64,000 bases of DNA, from the NCBI GenBank assembly GCA_963682055.1, contig OY821745.1, forward strand, positions 5,091,501-5,155,500, read 5' to 3'. The notes beneath the pieces were generated by a model. The model was not told the origin of the DNA. It ran no database searches and saw nothing but the letters and a program-made list of their open reading frames with translations. Of this stretch, positions 25,196 to 38,180 are shown one piece after another (position 1 is the stretch's first letter; each line of letters starts with the position of its first letter). The translations under genes and the position numbers were made by a program. Source of the stretch: Primula veris (Eukaryota; Streptophyta; Magnoliopsida; Ericales; Primulaceae).

Positions 25196-27034
25196 ACATC
25201 TGTCTCCAACTATTTACAAATAAATAAATAGTAGAGTGGTGGAGGCTACCATTTTGTTGATTGCATACATTCCATTAATCTTTGCACAACGTTGCATTTA
25301 AAAAGTCCACGTCAGCGGACCCATCCCATATGGGAGTTGATGTTTATCATTACGATACATGTTTTGACAAATGAAAAAGCTATGATGACAAATTTGGCTT
25401 GTTGTTTGTCCATATATGGGTTAATTTCTAAATGATAGATAGTGTGTAATTTCAAGATAACTACACTTTTTTTTTATATGGTTAACCTAACTATATCTTG
25501 TTTTTATTTATAAATGTTAAAAAAAATATATAATTTTTGTCTTTCTAAAGTCAACGATTTAATTATTTTGTTGACAATTACTTTTTTTAATGTTTTTATA
25601 ACATTTTTGGGAATTTCATTGTTTATCTAAAATTATTTAGCATTTTAAAGAGACATAATTAAAAAAGATATAAATATTTATTGTTTTGCAAAATTTTTTT
25701 TGGATTCAAGTTATAAATAAATAGAATAATTGGTTATTAAAGAAAATTATAAAAAAAAAATCAATGATTTATTAATAAAACAATGTAGTATCAGCATAAC
25801 TATACAAAAAAGTATAGTTTAGCACACCATTTCGGATCCATTTTTCATACCTTGAAAAATTCAAGGCAGTCTGTCTTGGATTTTTCATGCATAAAAAATG
25901 TGTAATTTTATATGTTACATTTTTGTTTTAATGTTTTGCAATCAACATCGAATGATTAACACTAACGTGAATCTAGTCCATTATTATTTAGGTTGTGTCA
26001 CACACTAAAAATCTAACACATATTAATGAATCCAAAAATATATATGCTAAAATTAATTAAAAATTAAAACTAAAAAATACTAAAAATATGACATGACTCA
26101 AAAATATATGGCCTAAAATTAATTTACCCAAAAACCTAACACATGTTAATGAACCCAAAAATCAGTAAAGATTGGTTTTTGCTGCCTTAAAAATTTAAAA
26201 CATGCTGCCTTGAATTTTTCAGGACAGTCAAAACCAATCCCACCGTATCAGTATAATTTGGTTGTAACGAAAAAATTAATAGAATTTTTGACATACATTC
26301 ACGACATAAATAAATCAGCCAGTTTCTCCAAGAATGCAATGTAAAAAAAAAGTTATCGACTTGATCAAGTTTACAATGGTTAAGGCATGTTTACGTGCAG
26401 AACCAGAATTATTTGTTGCAGAACCAAAATTATTTGTTTGGAGGGGATTGCTGTAAAAAAACATATGTCGAATATAAATAAAATAAATAGTATGTAATAT
26501 AAAAATAATTTTTTTTTATTTTTATTTTTAACATAACATAAAATAAATATAAAATTAAGACAAATGATATTAGCAAATAAAATAATTTAGTAATCTTATT
26601 TGGGAAAATACAATGGTCATTTACGAAATTTGGTAATTTCAAGGTAAAAGCATAAATTTTTAGAAAAAACCAACTAAAATAAATTGAACTCCTAATATTC
26701 CACTAACTTAAAACCAATTTAACCACTACATCAACAAATCTTTTGTTTAATCAAGTACCATCAACGTATTTATGTTAATTTTTTTTAAATTACATATATA
26801 AAAAAATATAAAATAATAGACACGGGTACTTCCAACCACCTTTGGGTTGGATTTTTTCCTCATATCCTCGTAGGCATTAGAGTCATTGAATGCAATGCAA
26901 TGAATCAATTATTTTAGGGAATCAATTTCTTGTCAAAAAGTTTTCACCTATATCATCCTGCTGTTTGTTTAAGCATCTGCTAAATACAGACGCTCTCTGC
27001 TTGATGCAGATAGTGGCTGTATTAGTGAGGTGGG
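25196..27034. other. intergenic, no recognisable gene
   Basis: Very AT-rich. There are a few short repeated motifs (CCTTGAAAAATTCAAGG near 25852; CCTTGAATTTTTCAGG near 26210). The minus-strand frame at 26430-26642 looks like composition only. Confidence 0.5.
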
Positions 27035-27195
27035 ATATAAGTCATGTCACGTAATAAAAACCCAATCTAATAAAAATAAAATAATTTTTTTTATTAATAT
27101 TAATTAAATTTAGGGTAGACTCAAACTAGGGATTCAATATATTTATTTGAGTTTTTAGTAGATTGAGTTTTTATTACGTGACATGATTTGTACCA
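27035..27195. mobile_element. small foldback MITE
   Basis: CATGTCACGTAATAAAAACC near 27043 is the reverse complement of the segment ending ATTACGTGACATG near 27185. It is a compact inverted-repeat element of about 160 bp with an AT-rich loop. Confidence 0.55.
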
Positions 27196-29101
27196 TTACC
27201 GTCTGTATTAATCAAAAGACGTCAGAAAGAAAAAGCCTTTTTTTTTTATCCATATTTGGCTATTTTGCCTTTTGATCGTGTCATGCAAGTTGCAACTGTT
27301 CAAAATGGAATTATGCTCCATTACAAAAGCTATTCTTCCTTTACTCAATTAGTATGTATAATCTTATTAAATAAAAAATGCTATTCGGATATGCTAGAAA
27401 ATAAGATCAGAAATTTATTAAAAAATTATCAGGTCGAGTTAGCATCAGTAGTAATAGAAGTAGCATAAGCTACAAATACCAATAACATATTTGAGACGCA
27501 CCTGTTTAAAGCAAGAGTTTTTAAGCGAACATTGCTATTTAAATGTTTGAGATACACCTAATATTTGCGTTGATTTAGAATTGGTTGAATTCACCAAGTA
27601 CAAAAATCAATGTGGAAACCAGCGGCAAATACCAAAGTTCAATGGCAGGGGTGACTATGACATAGGGCGGGGAAGGAGGTGCGACGACCTTACGCACGAG
27701 AGATCAAGAGACGCTAACAATCTTACTTCGAACGAGTTTTTATTCCTACAATTTCCTAAGTTGTATAATTTCTCTAACCAAGAACCAAATCCCAAATATA
27801 TGGCTTGGAAGAAACTCAAACTTGTTATAAAGGAATGTTTATTTTTTACCGGCTCCATTTAATATTATTTGGTTTACATGGATTTTTTTTAGTCTTTTGA
27901 TCGAATTGCAAACGGCGTATCTCTTTAATCTTGGCCCTGCGTAATAACACTGCCAGAACAGGCCGTGTTCAAGGGTATATCAATCTGTTTACAAAATAAA
28001 GTTTTCATTATAACTGATAAAAGTAATGTTACAGAAAAACAATAAAATACACGTTAAAATCAGTTGCACATGAATAAATCCATATAACATGACTATGGTT
28101 TATTCACATTTTCATTTGTCCAACGTCTAATCTAGTAGATACTACTATGTTTTTAACATCTTTTTGTTTATATTACCTATTAAACAAAATGTTGTGGTAA
28201 GTTAGTAAAATGTCTAATCTAGTAGATACTACTATGTTTTTAGCAAAAAATGTCCAGAACTTGTTATCAGAAAGTTCAAGTCTGAACTTATCCTTTAACT
28301 TGACTCATTCTACTCTTTAACCATAAAAAAGTTCTCACACCTGCATTGCCTTAATCACTGTTTGGCTGTTAACCGATGGTTGGCACGGAATCTGAAGTCA
28401 TGCATCAACGGATTCCGACAACCCCTATTGACCTCCAACATTGATCTCAGACGCGAAATTTAACATCTTTTTGTTTCTATTACTCATTAATAGAAGATAA
28501 ATAAGTTTTTTGTACATTCGATTGAAGTTTAATGTTCAAAAGCATAATATCAGTCTAATAAAATTCTCTAAGAATCCTAAACCAATACTCACACAATGTA
28601 TATGTATATCCAGTTACAACAATAATATGGCTATTAGTTGAACACAAAAATAAAAGGCTATATAACAAAGACCCTAACGCTTAATAATTAAAGAATAAGA
28701 AGTCTAATTAAATATAATACAGTAAATTACACTCAGTTTTTTTTTTCTTTTTTCTTTCCAACTACGACTCATGACAAAGCTTATACTAAGAGATTTTGCG
28801 ATCCTTTATTGATTTGTCCATCCATTAGTTTCTTTACAATTGGGTTAAAGTGACATGCCGTGAACAAAACGTCTAATCAGATGGTGAAAGACTTGGTGAC
28901 AGAAATGTACTTCTTTGAATCTTTACATATGTTAATTGTGATGTTAATTGTGATGGTGATGGGCTACAGTTCAATTACCTTTTGTAAACAGAAAAGCCAG
29001 CTACAAATATTGATTTTACTGTCTTACTGATAGTCTTTAGTCTTTAAAAAACATAATTATATATCAAAACGACTCCTATATTGGCCTTATTAGTTCTTAG
29101 C
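27196..29101. other. intergenic, no supported gene
   Basis: The open frames at 27256-27468 and 27581-27862 have no recognisable domain. A 38-bp motif beginning GTCTAATCTAGTAGATACTA is present at about 28125 and again at 28210, a small direct repeat. Confidence 0.45.
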
Positions 29102-29284
29102 AGTGTTTTAAAAAGCGAATACAATACTTAGCTAAGACGTTTTTGCAATAGTTAAGCTAAAAGCATGAAAAAAAAACGTAAGAAAAGAAGAAGCTTTTTA
29201 AGACTATTTTAAGCTTTGAATCGAGCTTTTATGGAGCATTGGATTGAGCTATTTTATTACAAAGCAAGATTTTCGAAACATTGG
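29102..29284. mobile_element. AGTGTTTTAAAAAGCG element copy
   Basis: Starts AGTGTTTTAAAAAGCGAAT, continues with the family body (GCTAAGACGTTTTTGC ... AAGCTTTGAATCGAGCTTTT) and ends GATTTTCGAAACATT, a worn inverted end. Confidence 0.65.
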
Positions 29285-29860
29285 TGACAGAAACAACTCA
29301 ATTACGTGTTTTCTTCTAATTGTTCTTTGAAATCATAACATACAATACGAAAATAGTATGAGCAGAGTTGGCTCCCGATGCGGATAAATATGAAGAACCA
29401 TGCCATAAGATCTTAATTGGATCCTGAAGAAAATAATTAGGATAATTTTTAACTTCTTACCAAACAGTGCATTGCACTAAATTTTCTAATCCAGCCAATA
29501 CAAGAGCTTTCAGTCCAGCTCATGTTGTCCCACAAGTCCAAAACAAACACCACACATGTCAAAAAAACACCATTGACAAAACGTACAACATTTGAGAATC
29601 TTCAACAAGCTTTTTTGAAACAAAAATAATAAAAGTTATTTACTCACAATACAAAACAACAAAAACTCTTTTCAACAAAGGCCCCAACAGGAAATACACC
29701 ATTTTAACAAGGGGGCCACCGCCACATACAAACATTTTTCTAATCCTCACCACTAAGTTCATGGTGAAATGGATTTGGATTCAATATTTATTCCTTATAT
29801 ATATTGGAATACTAGTATCTAGCAAGCAAAAACTTACAGATACATAAACAATGTAACTAA

Positions 29861-32800
29861 TTAGTAAGGCCAGAACTCTAGAACTTGATCTTCAACTGGG
29901 AACCCATAATAACCTGAATATGTATCATCTTCGATCTTTGGAAATACATTTAGAGAAGGGGCCAACATGGTTTTGCTAAAATTATCTTCTCCATCAGTAT
30001 AACGGGGACTCTCAGAATCGAGAACATCGCTTTTTGCAGAGCTAATATCTTCGAGTTTACAACTCACAACTGGATTTTCCATATCCTTACCCTTACATAA
30101 TGATTGATTAATTGGTCCTTGGGATGGTGATTGGGGTGTTTTTTCAGTTTCTGACTGATCCGAGTCTGTGTTCTCGTCCTGTTGGAGACGCAGCTTCCCA
30201 TTAAGATGAAGAACCTGTACGCAAAACCATCCATTAACAAATATTATAGAAATGCCGTGTTTGATTGCAGCTTTTAAGATCTGGATTCTTGAAAAATCGG
30301 ACTGCATTTAGTTTATCAGCTCAGAAGCTGGAATATTTCTAGCTGTAAAACTTGAAGTTTTGAGCTGTGTGGACCCAACTTTTTTTCCAGCCTATTAAAT
30401 CCCAGCTTAATTGATTCGAAGTTGCAACCAAACAAACCCGACGTGCCTAAATAACTCCGGTGCAACCCAAATCTAATATACATACACAGGTTGACTTATT
30501 ATATTACAAGATAGCATTACATGACTTCAACACCTACTGGCGAAAGGTGCTTCTAAAACTGTCAATGACCTTGTTTGCAGCCTATAAATGTACACAAAAT
30601 TTCAACATACAATAATAGTTGATGTAATTATATCAAAATCTTTCTAAATAGATACCCAAGGACTAAACTAAGCAACATAATATAATAATACTCTCTGAAG
30701 TAGTAAGATTTAAGTATATCTAAAGAACATTTCAATAAAACGTTGTTACCTCGGCGTTTAATTTCTCCTTCTCTTTGATGAGACCCTCATAGTCAGCTTT
30801 GAGGCTGTTGAAGCTACACTGCAGGACATCATAATCCTTCTCGAGCTGCTTTGACTTCCAGCGAGCCCTTCGATTCTGGAACCATATCGCCACTTGGCGC
30901 GGTTGCAAACCAAGGTCCTTGGCAAGTTTTATCTTCCGTTCAGGTTCGAGTTTGTTCTCAATCTCAAAGCTCTTCTCTAGGAACTGCACTTGGTCAACTG
31001 CCAAACGCCTCTTTTTCTCGGGATGATGAGAAAATTCATCATATTCCGCATCAACATTGTTATCATCATTAAATGATCTGAAAATTGGTTTCCCAGATCT
31101 TTTGCCACCATTGACATCTTCAAAGCTAACCATTGACCTTGAACCTACAAAGTCAAATTCGAGCAAATGTCGTTTAAGACTACCTTCTAAAAGTAATTTT
31201 TTCAAAAAGCCGTCACAATTACAGTTAAGAAAACAATTAGGCATTCAATTTTCAGATAGAATGTTCTCATTTATTCATTGAAGCAGTATGAATACTAATA
31301 CCTTATATATTTCCTGTTAGTCCAATTACTGGATTGATATCAATTAGTAAATAAGAACATCAATCAACAAATGATAGATCTATAAAAAAAAACTACGATT
31401 ACTGACAGAGGAAACCAGAACACATTCAACACCTATACTTAGCTACTAAATAACACACTAAACATTCAACTTAGATGCAAACTTAACAAACACTTATAAG
31501 CCAATTAAGATCAAGGCTTTGAAGAGGAAATGCAAAGGGTTATTCTATCACATGTCCAATTCTATGCTTGTTAAAATCCTTTCAAAGGTTCCACAAAATG
31601 TTTGTTTCTCTCGGTTGACGTTCCTAGCCTAATACAACCAAATGAAAATCCAATTCCTTATAAGCCAGAGGCTAGCAATCAACAAGCATTAATTCCCTTT
31701 ACCAAAACGACTTCAGGTGATAGTTCAAATCATCAAGCTATTAATTCTTCCAACAAAATATTTGACAGCTGCGGTCCAGGTAATTCTTGTAATAAAGTTC
31801 AGAAACATTGTGGATGTGGAAGTTAAAAATGTTACAGCCGATAATTGCTCACGAGTGTGCTCTGATTTTAATGGGGAAGTATTTGCAAAAGCAAGACTCA
31901 GGAGCAATTAAGCGAGAAATATGTAGTTCCAACAAAAATGAAAGTATGAAACACAAAGAAGACGATTATCGAGAAGCAAATACAACAAACACTTACCTTT
32001 ATCAGCAAGTAACACAGTAAAAATCAAATCTTTTGACCCTCAGAAGCAAATAAACAAACACTTACTATATCAGCAAGTAATACAGTAAAAAACAAATCTT
32101 TTTACCCCCAGAATCAAATTAACAAACACTTACTATATCAGCAAGTAATACATTAAAAATCAAATCTTTTTACTTTGAGAATCAAATTAACAAATACTGA
32201 CCTTTATCAGCAAGTAATACAGTAAAAATCAAATCTGTTTACCCTCAGAAGCAAATTAACAAATACCTACTATATCAGCAAGTAACGCAATAAAAATCAA
32301 ATCTTTTTACCCCCAGAATCAAATTAACAAACACTTACTATATCAGCAAGTAATACAGTAAAAATCAAATCTTTTTACTCTGAGAATCAAATTAACAAAC
32401 ACTGACCTTTATCAGCAAGTAATACAGTAAAAATCAAATCTGTATACCCTCAGAAGCAAATTAACAAATACCTACTATATCAGCAAGTAACATAATAAAA
32501 ATCAAATCTTTTGACCATAGGAATCAAATTAACAAACACTTACTATATCACCAAAAAATCAGTAAAAATCAAATCTTTTTACCCTCAGAAGCAAATAACA
32601 AATATAACAAATACCTACTATACCAGCAAGTAACACAATAAAAATCAAATCTTTTTGACCCTTAGAAGAAAAATAACAAGCACACTTTATCAGCAAGTAA
32701 CACAGTAAAAATCAAATCTTTTGACCCTCAGAAGCAAATAAACAAAAACTTACTATATCAGGCTATCAGCAAGTAATACAGTAAAAAACAAATCTTTTTA

Positions 32801-33508
32801 CCCCCAGAGTCAAATTAACAAACACTTGCTATATCAGCAAGGAATACAGTAAAAATCCAATCTTTTTACTCTCAGAATCAAATTAACAAACACTGACAAA
32901 AATCAAATCTGTTTACCCTCAGAAGCAAATTAACAAATACCTACTATATCAGCAAGTAACGCAATAAAAATAAAATCTTTTGACTCTACGAATCAAATTA
33001 ACAACTACTTACTATATCACCAAAAAATCAGTAAAAATCAAATCTTTTTACCCTCAGAAGAAAATAACAAATATAACAAATACCTACTATACCAGCAAGT
33101 AACACAATAAAAATCAAATCTTTTTGACCCTCAGAAGCAATTTAACAAATACCTACTATATCAGCAAAAATACAGTATAAATAAAATCTTTTTACCCTTA
33201 GAAGCAAATTAACAAACACTTACTATATAGTAATACAGTAAAAAAATCAAATCTTTTTTACCCTCATAATCAAATTAACAAATACCTAACTATATCAACA
33301 AAAGTAGAGTAAAAATATAATCTTTTTACCCTCAGAAGCAAATAAACAACTGGTATGCAAAAAATAAAACAGAAAACAATACTAAAAAGAAAAGAAAGAA
33401 AAACAGAAACAAACCCAGAAAAGAAGGGGAAGAGCGAGAGAGGAAGAGAGAATCGGTCGTAGCTGAATCCACGTTTTCACCGCCGTAAATAATCCTCCGA
33501 CCTGCCAT
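29861..33508 (-). CDS. HAT5: class I HD-Zip transcription factor, HAT5/AtHB1-like
   Basis: DNA-binding regulator expected to act in the nucleus on CAATNATTG-type sites. Exon 1 is 33415-33508 (start codon 33508-33506), exon 2 is 30750-31144, and exon 3 is 29861-30214, all read on the minus strand. Phases fit exactly (94+395+354 = 843 nt, 280 residues). Exon 1 is too short to stand out alone; it supplies MAGRR... and the Gly codon split with exon 2. The homeodomain is at about 74-132 with WFQNRRARW in helix 3, followed at once by a leucine zipper with Leu about every seven residues to about 170, interrupted by intron 2. The SRSMVSFEDV motif before the homeodomain and the short aromatic end (LEFWPY) match the HAT5/AtHB1 branch. 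The acidic, Ser-rich C-terminal part fits an activation region. Intron 1 is 2270 nt and holds a minisatellite. Confidence 0.95.
30248..30450. mobile_element. TTTGGTTGCAG-type MITE in HD-Zip intron 2
   Basis: The left end GTGTTTGATTGCAGCTTTTA and the right end (reverse complement GTTTGTTTGGTTGCAACTTC) are inverted to each other about 200 bp apart. The same kind of ends occur in introns of the H+-ATPase and HIR genes. Confidence 0.5.
31985..33355. repeat. ~67-70-bp minisatellite, about 20 copies, in HD-Zip intron 1
   Basis: Each unit carries TATCAGCAAGTAATACAG, AAAAATCAAATCTTTTTACC and CAGAATCAAATTAACAAACA. Units differ by substitutions and short deletions, and two-unit higher-order alternation (CAGAAGCAAA versus CAGAATCAAA) is visible. 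It lies wholly within the first intron and ends about 60 bp before exon 1. Confidence 0.9.
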
Positions 33509-33631
33509 CTTTAATCCGATATATTATACTTTTAAACGAGTCATCATAATAAAATATGGGTTGTTGTTGTTTTTTTTTTTGTTTGCAAGAAAAGTGAGTT
33601 TTGAGTAAATAGGAATAATTTTAAAAAGAGT

Positions 33632-33712
33632 TTATTTATGTCTGAAGAAGCTGGTGATGATGATCTGAGTGATATGTGAGGTGTGTGAACATCTTCTTTT
33701 GCTCACTCCCAT
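33632..33712 (-). CDS. upstream ORF (26 codons) in the HD-Zip 5' leader
   Basis: Read on the minus strand, an ATG at 33712-33710 opens a frame of 26 codons ending in TAA at 33634-33632, 123 nt before the main start. The peptide starts MGVSKRRCSH, has a Thr/Ile-rich middle, and ends SFFRHK. The Arabidopsis relative AtHB1 is known to carry a conserved peptide uORF (CPuORF33) that lowers translation, so position and gene fit. I could not compare the peptide itself. The leader is assumed to be transcribed this far up. Confidence 0.6.
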   Translation of the reverse strand: MGVSKRRCSHTSHITQIIITSFFRHK

Positions 33713-33792
33713 ATCAACTACACTCATAACAAACAGTTTTTATATGAAATAAATCAAAGTCAGATATATATGTATATGTATGTAATAGACAC

Positions 33793-33826
33793 AGAGAGAG
33801 AGTGAAAGAGAGAGAGAGAGAGAGAG
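33793..33826. repeat. (GA)n tract upstream of the HD-Zip gene
   Basis: GAGAGAGAGAGTGAAAGAGAG-type run; on the gene's strand it is a CT tract about 290-320 bp before the start codon. Such CT tracts are frequent near plant transcription starts. Confidence 0.8.
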
Positions 33827-34072
33827 GTGGTATGTAGTAAGTGAGTAAAGGTGAATGAGTTTAACTACTAGTCAAGTTTCAAGTTTGGATCTATTTTATT
33901 TTGAAAAATAACAATTTAGTTCCTATTTATAAATTTATTTTAAAAAAAACTGTTGTTATTATGTACTTGACGGATCTTTTATAAAAAAAATTACATGTTT
34001 TGTAAAATTATTTACAAATAAGTATTTCTGTGATCAATGTTAAAAGTTTTTATGTCTAATCCTACCTAATCA

Positions 34073-34368
34073 CTAGTAATCATGCCCCATGCGTTGCGTG
34101 TGTGGCACGTAATGCAATAAAAATATAGAAAATAGCTATATGTATGATATAAATATGTGAATAATACAAAAAAAAACATAGTTTAATATTTAAAAGAATG
34201 TTTGGTTGTTAATGATGAATAAATATTTTTATTAGTTTTTAATTTTTATATTTTTATGGAAGTATGATATTATTGTAATTAATATAAAGGTTTAGGGGTA
34301 TTTTTGAAAAAAAATGACTAAATTGGGCAGTCTCATTTCTTTTGAGTTGACTTATTATAATAGAATGA
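34073..34368 (-). mobile_element. complete short Helitron-like element
   Basis: On the minus strand the unit starts TCATTCTATTATAATAAG after an A and ends with a GCGTTGCGTG/CATGCGTTGC palindromic region followed by CTAG and then T. This fits Helitron insertion between A and T. It is 296 bp, non-coding, and related to the cluster at 2770-3665 (shared AATTGGGCAGTCTCATTT). Confidence 0.6.
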
Positions 34369-35147
34369 TGTATAATCCTTTTTGATATTATATACAAATT
34401 TTTACTTTTTTTTAAATTTATATATATATATGTATATTTAAATTTTTATGACATATATACTTAATTGTAAAAAAGTACACATATGTGGACTTTTTGTAAT
34501 TAATTTGATTATTATGTATTTATTTGTAAGTCTTTCTAAAAAAATTTTACGACAGACTGCACTATTTTTTATAAACCATTGGATAAAAAAAATGCAATCC
34601 AAGTTTAATAAAAACAATAAAAAAAAAGACTTTTTTATCACAACACAAAAATTGTATACATACACATCCAGGTAGTTAAACACGAGTATTTCATATATTT
34701 TTATCTGAAGTAGCCGATAGGAGTACGTTACGTAATTTTTAGTACGTTACTTAATTTTTAGTACGATACGCATGAAGAAAAAAATAAAAATAATATTTTT
34801 TATCGTGCTGAAAAAGTACCATAGACGTATCGTATCCGTACTCGTATCGTTTACAAGTCGTGCCGATTTGGTCAAAGAAGGAAAATGTCAACGGTATTTC
34901 ATTTGTTTTATTAAGTTACTTGAAATGACATACTCTACCCCTACGACTATTTCAGACAAAAATATATAAAATACTCATGTTTATATAGGTGTGTATGTAT
35001 ATAATTTTTGTGTTGAGACAAAAATATATTTTTTCATTGTTTTTGTTAATTTTGTTTTGCATTTCTTTTTGATCCACTTCCTTATAAAAACAATAGGACA
35101 TACTGCCTAAAAAAAACAGATCCGTCAAGTTTGACTTTTATCAATTT

Positions 35148-35750
35148 TGTATCTTGTTTAGTTCCTTGTTAATCTTTTATCGATCGGTGTTGTTTAGTTC
35201 CTTGATAATCTTTTATCGATCGGTGTTAGGGGTGGGTAAAAATATAACCCGTAATATAATCCGTGTGGATTGGAAACGGTCGGATAGGGTGGGACAGGTT
35301 GACTGTCCAAAAAAAGAATGTTTCGTCCCAATTCGTAATATATATTTTGGAGGTTGGATGAGAATTAAAATTTTCAAAAGTTGGATTAGCTTGTATGCTT
35401 TTAGAAAAGGCATCAATGTTAAAAGTCCCCATTAGTCTTGATCCCTTATAATTTACCTCAGGAATTATAGGAGCGTCCCCTCGTTCATTTTCTTCTAGTG
35501 AATGGAGGCATTTATGAACAAGTGTGGATTTTATGTGGTTAGTAGGGTTTTGAATATATATCACAGGGCTTAGGGCTACCACCAAGTTGAAGGGAGATGT
35601 TCGACTTTGGTTTCAGTATATCGACTTTTGTAGGGAACAACTCCCTACTAAGACGTTCGAGGAGGTATATGTTTTTTTTTTGTCTTAATATTGATAACGT
35701 TCGAGGAGGTATATGTTTTTTTTTGGTCTTAATATTGATAATTTTCTGTT
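35148..35750. repeat. two small tandem duplications and a hAT-like fragment
   Basis: A 35-bp unit (TTTAGTTCCTTGTTAATC ... CGATCGGTGTT) is doubled at about 35156-35228. A 50-bp unit (CGTTCGAGGAGGTATATG ... ATTGATAA) is doubled at about 35650-35745. Between them, from 35229, GGGGTGGGTAAAAATATAACCC looks like the end of a hAT-type element, but I see no partner end. Confidence 0.6.
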
Positions 35751-37525
35751 AGTTTTTCTGCTTGTTACTGATTTCGAGGGCTCGTGTTGAAATTCTAAAC
35801 TTGATTTAATGAGTTGGTTTTAATATTTAGCATTTATGTTTTATAAGTTTTATAAGTTTTAATTATGAATTATAAACTCTTGAGGATTATGTGATTATAT
35901 AGTGTAACGTACCTAAAGCTTTTTATTTTCTCAAGTTTAGTGTAAATAAGTGTTAGTTTTTCATTTGTATAAAACACCAAAATAAGAGAGAAATTTATAT
36001 AAAAGTTTCTTGTTCCCTTTTACATTCTTTGTGAGTTTTATATATTCTGAGTTCACTTTCCGGTCACCATTTTCTTCCAACAGCCGGTTCTGAGTTATTT
36101 TTAGGCCCGGTGCAAATATGAATAAAAGACCCTTTTTGGATTATTTGGCTTAAAAGCTTGTAGAATATGAAAGAAAAACAGACAAGAGAATTTAAATTAA
36201 CTTAACCCAATAATGTAATTTTTCTACACTAAATATGTGTTGGTATGCATTGTGTCATTATTCGGTATGTTTCAATTTTTGAATAAAAAAACAAGTAATA
36301 AAGCAATAACTTTAGTTGATAGCGTTATGCTTTTTAATAATATAATAATAATTAAAATGCAGTAATTATTGAACACTTTCTTGATCTTTATTATTGCTCG
36401 GTTTTACAACTTGCTCAGATTACAATATCTTACTGCACTTATGCTCGGTATTACAATTTACTCTTAATCTTGGTCTTTCTTTTGGTCTTCGATACTCTGT
36501 ATTCAAGTGTGCTCGGTATGCTTTTTAGCGTGATAAGCTCTGACAATTTTCTCTTTTATCTTCCTCTCTCTATATTTTTCATGCTTGGTGCCTCATACGA
36601 TGTTGACAAATGTCTCTATCTTGGGCTTTTAACAATACTTCCACCCTTATTCTCAAATAAGGGCATGTTATAACACAATATCCATTATTTAAGCATTGAA
36701 TACCCATTAATAATGTGTGGGACGATTCATACCCGAATAACCAAAATAATTACCAATAGTAATTTCCACTACATTGGTTGCACAGGCCCAACACCAGCCC
36801 TGCTGGTTTCTCCAGTTGCTATGTTTCGATGCCAATTTGCTATTTATAGTTAGCTTTAGTTTAATTAGTTTCAAGTGGAAATTATTAAGAAACAGTCAGA
36901 CTATATGACTGGTTCTTAAACCGTTTACATAAAAATGTGTTAAATGGATAAAAAAAAATTAAAAATGTGTCAATAGGCCTCATAGAGTTTCATATTTTTA
37001 TTTGAGTTTTTAGTGTGTTGTACAATTTGTTTTTAATGTGTCAAATTCTAATTTATTGAAAATAGAAAAAATAAATTAGTTATCGAAAAACATAATCTAA
37101 CGATTTATTTTCTAATCTAACGGTGGTTAAGCTGACTGTATCATAAACAGTTAAATAAGATGACTGTTCGAAAGAGACTCCCTTCCAAGTAACTTGTAGT
37201 ATAAGTTTATCATAACTTAGAGTGTAAATTAAGATTTACTCCTAATCACTGCACGTTTTCAGCTGATCCTACAATTATCACAAGGGCTTCTGTTCTTCTT
37301 TTCTAGTTAAGTAAGAAGCTTGTAACTTGTTCGACCCAACTTATTCTCAATCTGTAAAAAAATCTAGCCTTTTTGCTCAAAAGCTGCTAGATAACTTGTA
37401 ATTTTTTTTGAAAAAAATAGGTAGGGCACTTTTGCACACACCTTCTGTATAATGTTTTCGTGATTTTATGTAACTATTGGTTGCTGTCGCAAATTTCTAA
37501 TGCTTAGCTATGTGAATGAAAAATC
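35750..37525. other. intergenic, no supported gene
   Basis: No conserved reading frame. The frame at 36470-36673 is hydrophobic by composition only. This stretch is the left neighbour of the Copia insertion. Confidence 0.45.
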
Positions 37526-38172
37526 TGTTGGAAAAACATGTGAAAACATGGGTGTTTCCGAATGGTCACTGGACCAACTTCGAGTCATTATTTCGTATAA
37601 CAGCGCTGAGTTGTTTATACCGTACTCAACGTGGTTGAGTAGCTCGTGTGACGAGCTTCGTAACGGTATATCACATGACCTATTCGGAGAATGGGTGTGA
37701 ATACAAAGTGGCTTCAAAGTTGGTGCCTCGAAAGCTCAAATCTGAAAAACCGAAATGGTAAAGGAAAACCACTTAGTATAATCCCATATTGGAAGATTAA
37801 GAGTTAATTTTACAATATATATACCATACCAACCCATGTAGTTATTAAACTAACATGTCCGCATACACATAAGAGTATTAGTGTGTACCACACGCGCGCG
37901 CTCGCTCGTGTCTCGTGTCTCGGGCGCGGGCGCGGGATTTGCGATTTGGGATTTGGGGAATGTCTCGGGTCTCGGGTCTTGGGTCTTGGGTCCAAACCCG
38001 AATAGGGAGTTTTGTATAAAATACAAAAGCAGTCCCTAGAGTTTGCAGCAACTGAAACGTCAGCAATAAATGAGAATAAATTGCAGCAGTTTCAGGAATT
38101 AAGTGAGCGGATTCTGGGGGTGTAACTCCCAGAATTTATGACCATCATTATGGCTGCGGTTTCTATAGAGCC

Positions 38173-38180
38173 TATAAAAG
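38173..38180 (+). promoter_or_regulatory. TATA box of the left LTR
   Basis: TATAAAAG followed by a pyrimidine-rich stretch (CCCTCCCCCTCTCATTTC), the usual layout of a plant core promoter. It is conserved in the right LTR. Confidence 0.75.

Noticed and set aside
27581..27862. 93-codon open frame at 27581-27862
   Set aside because: Contains a slightly basic middle part but no known domain; could be a fragment of something, but not supportable.
31144..31244. Starting the HD-Zip protein at the ATG near 31244
   Set aside because: That would include intron sequence; TTTGTAG at 31145-31151 is a good acceptor and exon 1 at 33415-33508 fits in phase and in family sequence.
31602..32020. Open frames on the plus strand in HD-Zip intron 1
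   Set aside because: They lie opposite the intron, have no domain, and partly enter the minisatellite.
31985..33355. CRISPR-like array reading of the 67-70-bp repeats, and of the CAGTCCGGCAG units in the LTRs
   Set aside because: Units are contiguous or have degenerate spacers, the setting is a plant intron and LTR, and no cas genes exist.
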